A stretch of 64,000 bases of DNA from Corynebacterium mucifaciens (GTDB lineage Bacteria; Actinomycetota; Actinomycetes; Mycobacteriales; Mycobacteriaceae): positions 83,292 through 147,291 of the forward strand of contig NZ_JAAXPF010000007.1 of NCBI RefSeq assembly GCF_012396315.1. The letters are read 5' to 3'. Below are positions 1 to 7,170 of the stretch, one piece after another. The notes under the pieces were generated by a model. The model did no database searches. It was not told the origin of the DNA and saw nothing but the letters and a program-made list of their open reading frames with translations. Within the stretch, counting starts at the first letter, position 1. Every line of letters starts with the position of its first letter. The position numbers were made by a program, and so were the translations under genes.

Positions 1-1276
1 CAAACCGATCGTCGATCCACTCGGTGGCGTTGCCCGTTTGTAGGAGAAGGGGCAACGCGTGACCGGAAGCGGGCACAAGAGTCGTGAGCGCAACACGACC
101 GGAAGAAAGCGGTTGTATGGGTGATCCCGGTACTGCCACTCGGCGATACTCCACCTGCGCCCCCAGCTCGCAATAGTCGGTGGCGAGTTGGGTGGCCTGC
201 GGCTCAGGGACGAGGTCATCGTCCGCATTCGTCAACACCATGATCGGCGCACTCGGTTTCACTTTGCCCAGCTTGTTTTGATCGAGGTACTTGCCGATAC
301 GCTCATCCTGCTTGGCGATTTCCGCGAGCGTCTCGCCGCCCGTGAAGATATCGCTGTAGTTTCTGGGCGCGTTGACCGACGCATCTAATAAGCACGATGT
401 CTTCAGGCCCTCAAACCACACCTTTCCCTCATCGGTGAGGTAGTCGTGGATGGCCTCGTTGAACTCTGGGTAGGTCTCCGCGTAGCTCGCCGCGGCGAAA
501 CCGGCCACCGCGGTGATCATCGGCGCAGTCGCATCTTCCACAACTCCGAGCGGATCTGCCGGGGGAGCACCGGCAAAGGTACCCACGACGTCGAGCCCGG
601 GGGCGTAATTCTCCACCAGTTCCGCTGCCGCGGCAGCGGCGCCGCCACCCTGGGAATACCCCCAAAAGGCGAGCTTTTCTCCATCTTTGGCTACGGCGCG
701 AGCGGCGTCGATAAGCGCATGGCCCTGGTCTACGCGGTTCAGATAGGTGTGCAAGCCCCCAGTGCCTAGGCCCATGTAGTCGGTGACAACAACGCGGTAG
801 CCAGCGTGCTGCAGCATCCGCACGATGGGTGCTTCGTAGTTGATGTTCACCGATCCGTTGTGGCTGACGGAGGAGAGCATCGAAGAGCCCGCGGACGGGG
901 CACATTGGTCGCCCAGACCCCGGGTTCCCGGGGCGAGCGCAATCAAGCCTTTGGCAAACGGGCGGTCGTACAGTGCGCCGGTCACCGCCACCGTATCGCC
1001 GCGCTCGTTGAGGGATGTGTAGCGGATACGTGTCCCGTCGGAGCCGGGCACGCGTTCTTCGGCAACGAGTGCGCCCGCCGTCGGGCCGGCCTCACCGGCG
1101 AGCGCCCGCGAGGACAACTCCGAGACAGAGGAGTGCGCGGCCGCATCTCCAGCCAACTCCAGGGAGGAGGAACCGACCGCGGTGAGCGAGGACAGGGATT
1201 CAGCGCTGAGGTCCGCAGCGTGCGCAGAGGGGCTTAACAGGATTGGGACAGCTAAAATTGACCAAATTTTACGCAC
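1..1276 (-). CDS. Secreted LIP-family lipase/esterase, 3' end cut by window
   Basis: Read on the minus strand this is an exported alpha/beta-hydrolase of the secretory-lipase (LIP) type, probably acting on acyl esters outside the membrane. From the GTG at 1276 the first 20 residues form a signal peptide ending in SAHA-AD. Downstream are the nucleophile elbow GYSQGGG and, near the window edge, a histidine in GHALP that fits the catalytic His. The stop codon lies beyond position 1, so the C-terminus is missing. An in-frame ATG at 1300 would give eight extra residues. GTG is preferred because a minus-strand -10 (TAGCAT, 1293 to 1288) would transcribe only from downstream of that ATG, and because the signal peptide then has a normal length. 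The family call is firm; the substrate is unknown. Confidence 0.8.
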   Translation of the reverse strand, partial: MRKIWSILAVPILLSPSAHAADLSAESLSSLTAVGSSSLELAGDAAAHSSVSELSSRALAGEAGPTAGALVAEERVPGSDGTRIRYTSLNERGDTVAVTGALYDRPFAKGLIALAPGTRGLGDQCAPSAGSSMLSSVSHNGSVNINYEAPIVRMLQHAGYRVVVTDYMGLGTGGLHTYLNRVDQGHALIDAARAVAKDGEKLAFWGYSQGGGAAAAAAELVENYAPGLDVVGTFAGAPPADPLGVVEDATAPMITAVAGFAAASYAETYPEFNEAIHDYLTDEGKVWFEGLKTSCLLDASVNAPRNYSDIFTGGETLAEIAKQDERIGKYLDQNKLGKVKPSAPIMVLTNADDDLVPEPQATQLATDYCELGAQVEYRRVAVPGSPIQPLSSGRVALTTLVPASGHALPLLLQTGNATEWIDDRF

Positions 1277-1286
1277 GAGGGCAGTG

Positions 1287-1293
1287 TATGCTA
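1287..1293. promoter_or_regulatory. Symmetric -10 (TATGCTA) between lipase and DUF4236 genes
   Basis: The heptamer reads TATGCT on the plus strand, 6 bases before the ATG at 1299, and TAGCAT on the minus strand, 11 bases before the GTG at 1276. One A/T element could thus serve divergent transcription of both genes, with a leaderless plus-strand transcript. No convincing -35 was seen on either side. Inferred from sequence only. Confidence 0.45.
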
Positions 1294-1298
1294 CCCGC

Positions 1299-1469
1299 AT
1301 GGGAATTCAGTACCGCAAGCGCCAAAGAATCAGCGACGATAGCTGGTTGAACTACTCCAAGTCCGGCGTCTCTGCGTCAAAGAAGATCGGCCCCGTCACG
1401 TTTAACTCCCGCGGCGGCGTGTACGTGAAACTGCCGGGCGGCCTGCACTACCGCGGCAGGTGGAAGTAG
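1299..1469 (+). CDS. DUF4236-type small protein
   Basis: A 56-residue basic protein. It has the layout of DUF4236: an N-terminal MGIQYRKR, then LNYSKSGVSASKKIG, then a glycine-rich end with G-LHYRG. DUF4236 proteins are short, of unknown function, and sometimes form the N-terminus of larger proteins; here it stands alone. The start is supported by a TATGCT hexamer 6 bases upstream, which implies a leaderless mRNA. The gene ends inside the 3' end of the convergent mutY gene, overlapping it by 22 bases. Confidence 0.75.
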   Translation: MGIQYRKRQRISDDSWLNYSKSGVSASKKIGPVTFNSRGGVYVKLPGGLHYRGRWK

Positions 1470-2305
1470 CCGTTCTCGTCCTGCTCGGCTAGCCCGTCTT
1501 CAAGCAGAGAAAACAGCGCGCGGGAACGCTGTGCGGCGTCAGGCCAGACGGTGTGGATGCGCTCTTGCTCCACCGGCCCCTCCGCTTCGCGCAGCACCCG
1601 CATGATCTTCCCGCGCACTTGGCGGTCTGTCCCCGCAAACTTCTGGGAACGCTTCGGGGCCTCCGCTGCTGGCTGGCCAGCGGCGAGCCACGCGCACTCC
1701 GCACTCACCGGGCACACACCGCACTGCGGCGACCGGGAGGTGCACACCAGGGCGCCAAGCTCCATCAACCCCACCGAGAACTCCGGGCCGTTCTGGGCGG
1801 GGAGCAGCTGCGCGACTTCGTCGATTTCTTTCTTCCCCGGCTTCCCCAGCGCCTCGCCGCGCTCCACGCGCGCGACCACGCGCCGCACATTCGTATCCAC
1901 CACCGGCACGTTCTTGCCGTACGCGAAGCACGCCACCGCCCGCGCCGTGTAGTCCCCGATGCCCGGAAGCGCCAGCAGCGTATCGACGTCCTCCGGCACC
2001 CTCCCACCATGGTCCCGCACGATCGTCTGCGCGCATTCCTTCAACCGGAGCGCCCGGCGGGGGTAGCCGAGGCTGCCCCAGGCGCGAAGTATTTCGTCGG
2101 TACCAGCCTGGGCGAAAGCGGCCGGGGTGGGCCAGCGCTCGATCCATTCCTGCCAGATGGGTGCCACCCGCTCAACCTGGGTTTGGTGGCTCATCACTTC
2201 ACTGAGCAGCACACCCCACGGAGAGGTTCCCGGTGCACGCCAGGGGAGGTCCCGGGCGTTGCCCCGGTACCAATTGATGATCTTGTCTGGGCGCAGATTG
2301 GTCAC
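1448..2305 (-). CDS. mutY: A/G-specific adenine DNA glycosylase MutY
   Basis: Removes adenine mispaired with 8-oxoguanine or guanine in base-excision repair. Counting from the GTG at 2305 (285 aa), the catalytic Glu is E36 in LLSEVM, followed by HQTQV. The helix-hairpin-helix is LPGIGDYTA near 113-121 and the catalytic Asp is D137 in VVDTNV. The 4Fe-4S cluster cysteines are C188, C195, C198 and C204 with C-x6-C-x2-C-x5-C spacing. The protein ends soon after the cluster region plus a short tail, so the C-terminal NUDIX-like domain of E. coli MutY is reduced or absent, as seems usual in actinobacteria. An ATG at 2329 adds eight residues but overlaps the divergent carbonic anhydrase start. A minus-strand TATTCT at 2321 to 2316 favours the GTG. 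Confidence 0.92.
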   Translation of the reverse strand: MTNLRPDKIINWYRGNARDLPWRAPGTSPWGVLLSEVMSHQTQVERVAPIWQEWIERWPTPAAFAQAGTDEILRAWGSLGYPRRALRLKECAQTIVRDHGGRVPEDVDTLLALPGIGDYTARAVACFAYGKNVPVVDTNVRRVVARVERGEALGKPGKKEIDEVAQLLPAQNGPEFSVGLMELGALVCTSRSPQCGVCPVSAECAWLAAGQPAAEAPKRSQKFAGTDRQVRGKIMRVLREAEGPVEQERIHTVWPDAAQRSRALFSLLEDGLAEQDENGYFHLPR

Positions 2306-2327
2306 AATGCGTGCAAGAATAGTGCCC

Positions 2328-2948
2328 ATGACTACACCAACTGACCTTCAGTCCGCTTCCTCTCCTCGTGAGGTGTGGGAGCTCCTCCGCGCCGGCAATG
2401 AGCGTTTCTCCACCGGCAACACCGCCGAGCCGCACCGCGACCCGGAAACCCGCCAGCAGCTCACCGCCGGGCAGAACCCCGCTGTGTGCGTGATCGGCTG
2501 CTCCGACTCACGCGTCCCGGTGGAGCTGCTGTTCGATGCGGGCTTCGGCGACATCTTTGTCATCCGCACCGCTGGCGGCTGCGTGGATTCGGCAGTGGCT
2601 GCGTCCGTGGAGTTCGCTGTCGAGGGCCTCGGCGTGGACCTCGTGCTGTTCCTCGCCCACGAAAACTGCGGTGCTGTCGGTGCCGCGGTGAGCGCGCTGG
2701 ACTCGGGCGAGATCCCTTCGGGGCTCACCCGCGTGTTCGTGGAGAAGATCGCGCCTTCCGTCGTGGAGGCAAGGGCACGTGGCGAGCATGTGGAACTCGC
2801 GCACGCCCGCAACGGTGCCGAGCACATTGCGGCACGCATCCCGTCTGTGATGGCGGGGCTGGAGAACAAGACGGTCGGCGTGGTCGGCGCCCGCTACCGC
2901 CTGTCGGACGGCCGTGTCGACACCACCTACGAAAACTTCGGTGATTAA
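2328..2948 (+). CDS. Beta-class carbonic anhydrase
   Basis: Interconverts CO2 and bicarbonate, supplying bicarbonate for carboxylation reactions. The 206-residue protein has the beta-class zinc site: C58-x-D60-x-R62 (CSDSR) and H111-x2-C114 (HENCG). The Asp-Arg dyad is intact. It is cytoplasmic, with no signal peptide. The start ATG follows an AATAGT hexamer (2318-2323) by 4 bases, so a leaderless message is possible. The gene is divergent from mutY. The following membrane-anchored protein begins 9 bases after the stop, with a -10-like hexamer overlapping this stop codon. Confidence 0.93.
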   Translation: MTTPTDLQSASSPREVWELLRAGNERFSTGNTAEPHRDPETRQQLTAGQNPAVCVIGCSDSRVPVELLFDAGFGDIFVIRTAGGCVDSAVAASVEFAVEGLGVDLVLFLAHENCGAVGAAVSALDSGEIPSGLTRVFVEKIAPSVVEARARGEHVELAHARNGAEHIAARIPSVMAGLENKTVGVVGARYRLSDGRVDTTYENFGD

Positions 2949-2951
2949 GTT
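2946..2951 (+). promoter_or_regulatory. Leaderless -10 (TAAGTT) of the membrane-anchored protein gene
   Basis: TAAGTT fits TAnnnT, overlaps the stop codon of the carbonic anhydrase gene, and ends 6 bases before the ATG at 2958. That spacing puts the transcription start at or next to the start codon. Confidence 0.35.
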
Positions 2952-2957
2952 ATAGGC

Positions 2958-3647
2958 ATGTCGAACCAGCGCCCACTGCCTCCAGAGATTTACATGCGCC
3001 GTCGTGTGGCGGCACTCGTCATCCTGTTGGTTGTAGTGGCGCTGTTGGTGTGGGGGCTTACCGCGTTTGCGCGCAGCGGCAATTCGGACGAATCCGGAGA
3101 CGCCACGCAAGCCCCCGAAACGCCGTCTACCACGTTGGCCACCGAGCCGACGGTGGAATTGTCCACCACCACCGAAACAACGCGGACTACCGAGCCCACC
3201 GCGGCTAAGACCACCGAGCCAACTGCGACCACGGAGGCGGCACCCGCGAAGAAGGGCTCGTGCGAGCTCGGCGATCTACGGGTCCAGACCTCGAGCAACC
3301 AGCCCTCGTACGCCGAAGGCGCTCAGCCGGTGTTCTACATGGAAGTGGAAAACCCAACCGACACGGACTGCGTGATCAATTTGGACGACAACCCCCTGCG
3401 CTTCGAGGTCTACGACATGGCGTCCAACGAGCGCATTTGGTCCGACATCGACTGCTACCCGCCAGTGGTCGGCGGGACGGTTGACTTCGCACCGGGGGAG
3501 AAGCGGCGCTGGGAGGCCCGCTGGTCTGGCACCGCGTCCCAGCCGGGGCAGTGCGACGACCGCGCCGAGGTCAAGGCAGGCTCGTACTTCCTCCACGGTG
3601 TGATCGGGGAAAACGCCTCCGAGGCCAGCCCCTTCAACATCACCTAG
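2958..3647 (+). CDS. Membrane-anchored extracytoplasmic protein of unknown function
   Basis: 229 residues. A short cytoplasmic N-terminus is followed by one hydrophobic segment (about residues 18-37) with arginines just before it, so the rest should be outside. Residues of about 40-95 are a Thr/Glu/Pro/Ala linker with repeated TTEPTA-like units, typical of a wall-spanning stalk. The C-terminal domain of about 130 residues contains four cysteines (in KGSCEL, TDCVIN, DIDCYP and GQCDDR) that could form two disulfides. Its beta-rich pattern (FYMEVENPTDTDC, WEARWSG) suggests an immunoglobulin-like sandwich. No catalytic motif was recognised. The gene is convergent with radA. Confidence 0.75.
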   Translation: MSNQRPLPPEIYMRRRVAALVILLVVVALLVWGLTAFARSGNSDESGDATQAPETPSTTLATEPTVELSTTTETTRTTEPTAAKTTEPTATTEAAPAKKGSCELGDLRVQTSSNQPSYAEGAQPVFYMEVENPTDTDCVINLDDNPLRFEVYDMASNERIWSDIDCYPPVVGGTVDFAPGEKRRWEARWSGTASQPGQCDDRAEVKAGSYFLHGVIGENASEASPFNIT

Positions 3648-3654
3648 TTTCCGC

Positions 3655-5007
3655 TCACTGCAGCGCGGCGAGCGCCTCGCCGAGGGTGGAGACGTGGCGC
3701 ACCGCCATGCCATCTACGTCGATTTGCTCGCCCGCTGGCACGATGGCGTTGGTGTAACCCATGCGGGCGGCCTCTTGGAGGCGACGGCCGAGGTTGGGCA
3801 CACGGCGAATCTCTCCCGCGAGGCCGACTTCGCCCACAACCACTGTCTTGGCGGGCAACGGGGTGTCGTGCAGGCTGGACCACGTGGCTAACGCGACGGC
3901 GAGGTCCGTGGCAGTTTCCGTGATCTTCACGCCACCCACGGTGGCCACGTAGGCGTCCTTGTCGTTTGTCCTCTCGCCGCAGCGGGCCTGCAGCACCGCT
4001 AGCACCATCGGCACCCGATTGAAGTCCAGGCCCGTCACCACGCGCCGGGGGCTCTTATTCACAGGGTCCACCGTCAGTGCTTGGACTTCCGCCAGGATGG
4101 GTCGCACGCCGTCCATCGCCACGGTCACCGCGGATCCGTCCGGCGTCCGACCCCGGTGGGAGAGAAACAGCCCGGAGGGGTCTGGCACCTCGCGGATCCC
4201 GCCTGAGGTTTGCTCGAAGCAACCGACCTCGTCGGTAGCGCCGAAACGGTTCTTGATGCCGCGCAGCATCCTTAGCGACGACTGCCGGTCCCCCTCAAAG
4301 TTCAGCACGACGTCCACCAGGTGCTCGAGCACGCGGGGACCGGCCACGTTGCCGTCCTTGGTCACGTGGCCCACCAGAAGGACCGGGATGTTGGTCGTCT
4401 TCGCCAGCGTGGTCAGCGCCGCCGTCACCGCACGGGATTGCGCAACTCCGCCTGCGACGCCCTCCACTCCGGCCGCGTGCATGGTCTGCACGGAATCCAC
4501 GATGAGGAGCGAGGGTTTGAGCTGCTCAACGTGCCCGAACACCACGTCGAGGTTGGACTCGGCGGCCAGGTAGAGCGTGTCGTGCAACGCGTCGGTACGC
4601 TCGGCGCGGGCGCGCACCTGCCCGGCCGATTCCTCGGCGGTGACGTACAGCGCCTTGCGCCCCTGCGCCGCCCAGCGCGACGCCACCTCTAGCAACAACG
4701 TGGACTTTCCTACGCCGGGCTCACCCGCCATCAGCACCACCGAGCCAGGGACGACACCCGAACCGAGCACCCGGTCGAGCTCCCCGATGCCCGATTTCAC
4801 GGTGGCCGTCGCGGCGGCCTCGATCTTGGTGATGGGGTGAGCCGGCGCGGACGGGGTCAGAGCTGCCGTTTTCACCGGGCCCGCGGCGACCGGCGCCTCC
4901 TCCTGGAGCGTGCCCCACGACCCGCACTCCGGGCAGCGCCCCAGCCACTTGGGGGAGGAGTAGCCGCACTCGGTGCACGTGTGGATGACGCGTGGTTTCT
5001 TAGCCAT
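3655..5007 (-). CDS. radA: DNA repair protein RadA (Sms)
   Basis: RecA-like ATPase that helps branch migration and processing of recombination intermediates. The 450-residue protein starts with a C4 zinc finger (C11, C14, C25, C28). It continues with a RecA core with Walker A GEPGVGKS at 95-102, the RadA-specific KNRFG motif near residue 250, and a Lon-protease-like C-terminal domain. The ATG at 5007 is chosen over an upstream in-frame codon at 5037 because it gives the family N-terminus (MAKKPR before the first Cys). A TATACG hexamer lies 9 bases before it on the minus strand. radA follows the lpqE-like gene in the same direction but is separated from it by a terminator. Confidence 0.95.
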   Translation of the reverse strand: MAKKPRVIHTCTECGYSSPKWLGRCPECGSWGTLQEEAPVAAGPVKTAALTPSAPAHPITKIEAAATATVKSGIGELDRVLGSGVVPGSVVLMAGEPGVGKSTLLLEVASRWAAQGRKALYVTAEESAGQVRARAERTDALHDTLYLAAESNLDVVFGHVEQLKPSLLIVDSVQTMHAAGVEGVAGGVAQSRAVTAALTTLAKTTNIPVLLVGHVTKDGNVAGPRVLEHLVDVVLNFEGDRQSSLRMLRGIKNRFGATDEVGCFEQTSGGIREVPDPSGLFLSHRGRTPDGSAVTVAMDGVRPILAEVQALTVDPVNKSPRRVVTGLDFNRVPMVLAVLQARCGERTNDKDAYVATVGGVKITETATDLAVALATWSSLHDTPLPAKTVVVGEVGLAGEIRRVPNLGRRLQEAARMGYTNAIVPAGEQIDVDGMAVRHVSTLGEALAALQ

Positions 5008-5051
5008 GCGCGACACCGTATAACACGGACCCGACATGACGTTCGAACATG

Positions 5052-5077
5052 AAAAAACCGCTGGCCAGGCCAGCGGT
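5052..5077 (-). terminator. Rho-independent terminator after the lpqE-like gene
   Basis: ACCGCTGGCC (5057-5066) and GGCCAGCGGT (5068-5077) form a near-perfect stem. Read on the minus strand it is followed by a run of six T. It lies between the end of the lpqE-like gene and radA, so it should separate their transcripts. Confidence 0.8.
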
Positions 5078-5094
5078 GAGCGGTGATGAGGACG

Positions 5095-5625
5095 TTAGTT
5101 CTCGCGGTCCTCCTGACCGGATGCGAGGATTGGGGCCGACACCGTGGCCGCGACCTCGACGGAGCCGGTGTCGAAGTTGAACTTCACCGGGATGTTGCCG
5201 CCGTAGGCGAAGTCGTCGTTGGCCAGGGAGGTGGCGGTGTACTGGATGCAGTTGTCGTTGCGGCCCTGCGGCATGCGCTCCAGGCCGTCCTTGGAATCCG
5301 CAACGAGCGCGCAGTTGTAGGCAATGGTTGCATTGTCCCCGAGCGTCGCCTTTTGCCCGTCTACTTCCACGGACTGCAGCGTGTGGTCCCGCATCGAGGT
5401 GTCCTGGTTGGTCGCGGTGAACTTCACGGCGGCCTGGCCGTCCTCCGCGAGTACCACGATGACGTCGCGCACGGAAAGCGCGCCGTCTTCGGTGGAGCCG
5501 CTCGCGCCGTCGACGGCCGCGACCTGGCTGGAGGTCTGGGTGATCTGGCCGGCGGAGCAGCCGACGAGGGCCAGGGATGCACAGCCTGCGACTGCGACGG
5601 CAGCGACGCGCTTCAGGGACTTCAC
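5095..5625 (-). CDS. LpqE-like lipoprotein
   Basis: A 176-residue secreted lipoprotein, translated from GTG at 5625 with GGAGG 7 bases upstream. The signal peptide has a hydrophobic core and a lipobox LVGC with the acylated Cys at residue 23. The mature part is beta-rich with two further cysteines and ends in an acidic tail. Position next to carD and radA, and the overall pattern, match the LpqE lipoproteins conserved in mycolic-acid actinobacteria, whose exact role I do not know. It is divergent from carD, about 180 bases away, and is followed by a strong terminator. Confidence 0.7.
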   Translation of the reverse strand: MKSLKRVAAVAVAGCASLALVGCSAGQITQTSSQVAAVDGASGSTEDGALSVRDVIVVLAEDGQAAVKFTATNQDTSMRDHTLQSVEVDGQKATLGDNATIAYNCALVADSKDGLERMPQGRNDNCIQYTATSLANDDFAYGGNIPVKFNFDTGSVEVAATVSAPILASGQEDREN

Positions 5626-5735
5626 GGGGTGTCCTCCATTAATCAACTCATTCGAGGGTTTTCTCCGCATTACTCTAGCGTCTGCACAGCAAGTTTTCCC
5701 ACCGGCTCCCCCTATACGGAGCGGGGACCTTTGGT

Positions 5736-5794
5736 CGTCGATAGGCGAAATGCTCGGTGGTAGAGTGTTGGGGTCTGAACTTCGCCTATCGACG
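5736..5794. promoter_or_regulatory. 14-bp inverted repeat flanking the carD -10 region
   Basis: CGTCGATAGGCGAA (5736-5749) and its exact reverse complement TTCGCCTATCGACG (5781-5794) are separated by 31 bases. Between them is a plausible -10, TAGAGT (5761-5766), and the second arm ends just before the carD ribosome site AAGGAG (5796-5801). The arrangement could be a two-arm operator or a long-range stem in the leader. It may also affect the divergent lpqE-like gene. Confidence 0.5.
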
Positions 5795-5806
5795 CAAGGA
5801 GCCGCA

Positions 5807-6397
5807 ATGGAATTCAAGGTCGGAGAAGTGGTTGTGTACCCGCACCACGGAGCGGCCCGCATCGCCGACATCGAGCAGCGCGAGATGCGCGGGGAAACGC
5901 TCGATTACCTGGTGTTGCAGATCCTCCACTCGGACCTTGAAGTGCGCGTGCCGGTGAAGAACTCCGAGCTCGTCGGCGTGCGCGACGTGGTCAACGAGGA
6001 GGGCCTGCAAAAGGTGTTCTCCGTGTTGCGCGAGACGGACGTGGAGGAGGCCGGCAACTGGTCCCGCCGCTACAAGGCCAACCAGGAGCGCCTCGCGTCC
6101 GGCGACATCAATAAGGTCGCTGAGGTTGTGCGCGACCTCTGGCGCCGCGACCAGGGCAAGGGCCTATCCGCAGGCGAGAAGCGGATGCTGGGCAAGGCGC
6201 GCCAGATCCTGGTGGGTGAGTTGGCGCTGGCCGAGCCCGTGGATGAGGCGAAGGTCGAAGAGATCGGCAAGCAGATCCAGGTCATCATCGACGAGCAGGT
6301 CAAGGCCGGTATTTCCGAGGACCCGGGCCAGATCGACGACGATGACGAGGTGGATCTGGACGACCTCTCCTTCGACGACGAGGACGACGACAACTAA
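5807..6397 (+). CDS. carD: CarD-family RNA polymerase-binding regulator
   Basis: Binds the RNA polymerase beta subunit and stabilises open complexes, notably at rRNA promoters. Residues 1-60 form the Tudor-like RNA polymerase interaction domain (start [15 protein letters not shown]). The helical DNA-binding region follows (about 70-160). The C-terminus is a strongly acidic tail of Asp/Glu. The length, 196 residues, is typical of corynebacterial CarD. The ATG is preceded by AAGGAG at 5796-5801. ispD starts one base after the stop codon, so the two are probably co-transcribed. The inverted repeat upstream suggests dedicated control. Confidence 0.93.
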   Translation: MEFKVGEVVVYPHHGAARIADIEQREMRGETLDYLVLQILHSDLEVRVPVKNSELVGVRDVVNEEGLQKVFSVLRETDVEEAGNWSRRYKANQERLASGDINKVAEVVRDLWRRDQGKGLSAGEKRMLGKARQILVGELALAEPVDEAKVEEIGKQIQVIIDEQVKAGISEDPGQIDDDDEVDLDDLSFDDEDDDN

Positions 6398-6398
6398 G

Positions 6399-7076
6399 TT
6401 GCGCCGCAAAGTCGTAGCAGTCGTCGCCGCTGCGGGCCAAGGCACCCGCTTGGGGGCGGAGGTGCCCAAGGCGTACGTCGAGCTCGGCGGCCGCACGCTG
6501 CTGGAGCGCTCGGTCGCGACGATGTCACAGGTTGCGGACCATGTTGTTGTGGTGGTCAGCCCCGACATGGAGGCTCGCGCGAGGACCGCGCTCGCAGCCC
6601 ACGACGTGCAGCTGGTACACGGCGGCGCCGAACGCGCCGACTCCATTTACGCCGCGCTCAACGCAATCTCGCTTGACGACGCCTGCGTCCTGGTCCATGA
6701 TGCCGCCCGGGCACTGACCCCCGAGTCGATGGTCTCTCGCGTGGCCGGCGCCGTGGTCGGGGGTGCCCCAGCTGTCGTGCCGGTCGTGCCGGTGTCGGAT
6801 ACTGTGAAGCGGGTCGCAAGGGACGTGGTCGAGGAGACGTTGGATCGATCCGTGTTGCGCGCCGCTCAGACGCCGCAAGGGTTTGACCTGCGTTTCCTGC
6901 GCGACGCGAACGAGAAATACCTGGCGCAAAAGCCGTCGTTCGTGGCTACCGACGACGCTTCGCTCATGGAGTGGTTCGGGGTGCCGGTGACCACCGTGGA
7001 GGGGGATGCCATGGCGTTCAAGATCACCACCCCGCTGGATCTGCAATTGGCGGAGAGCGTTGTCGGCGCACGCTAG
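6399..7076 (+). CDS. ispD: 2-C-methyl-D-erythritol 4-phosphate cytidylyltransferase
   Basis: Third step of the MEP isoprenoid pathway: joins CTP and methylerythritol phosphate. The nucleotide-binding signature AAAGQGTRLG is near the N-terminus, followed by PKAYVELGG. The VHDAAR motif is near residue 100 and TPQGF near 155. The 225-residue reading uses a TTG start immediately after the carD stop; no ATG or GTG lies between that and the signature, and the resulting LRRKVVAVVAAAG matches the family N-terminus. In most relatives ispF follows directly; here an HNH gene lies between them. Confidence 0.9.
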   Translation: MRRKVVAVVAAAGQGTRLGAEVPKAYVELGGRTLLERSVATMSQVADHVVVVVSPDMEARARTALAAHDVQLVHGGAERADSIYAALNAISLDDACVLVHDAARALTPESMVSRVAGAVVGGAPAVVPVVPVSDTVKRVARDVVEETLDRSVLRAAQTPQGFDLRFLRDANEKYLAQKPSFVATDDASLMEWFGVPVTTVEGDAMAFKITTPLDLQLAESVVGAR

Positions 7077-7114
7077 TTGTCGAACATAGTAGTGGAAACG
7101 TTTCTGAGAAACCC

Positions 7115-7143
7115 TTGACGTACCGTTTTATCGAAGCTATATT
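7115..7143 (+). promoter_or_regulatory. SigA-type promoter of the HNH gene
   Basis: TTGACG (7115-7120) and TATATT (7138-7143) are 17 bases apart, close to the housekeeping consensus. The -10 lies inside the SOS-like palindrome 7131-7146. This gives the HNH gene, and probably ispF behind it, a promoter separate from carD-ispD. Confidence 0.75.
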
Positions 7144-7146
7144 CGA
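7131..7146. promoter_or_regulatory. LexA (SOS) box candidate
   Basis: TCGAA-GCTATA-TTCGA is a 16-bp palindrome. It has the outer five bases of the actinobacterial SOS box (TCGAAC-N4-GTTCGA) on each side. It covers the -10 hexamer TATATT, an ideal position for a repressor. Related 13E12/DUF222 genes in Mycobacterium tuberculosis are known to carry LexA boxes. Confidence 0.6.
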
Positions 7147-7170
7147 ACGTAGGTACGAGGGAGGGTGGAA

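Noticed and set aside
7080..7099. A second LexA-like half-site (TCGAACAT) downstream of ispD
   Set aside because: The other half-site is missing (TAGTGG in place of GTTCGA), so it does not form a palindrome.
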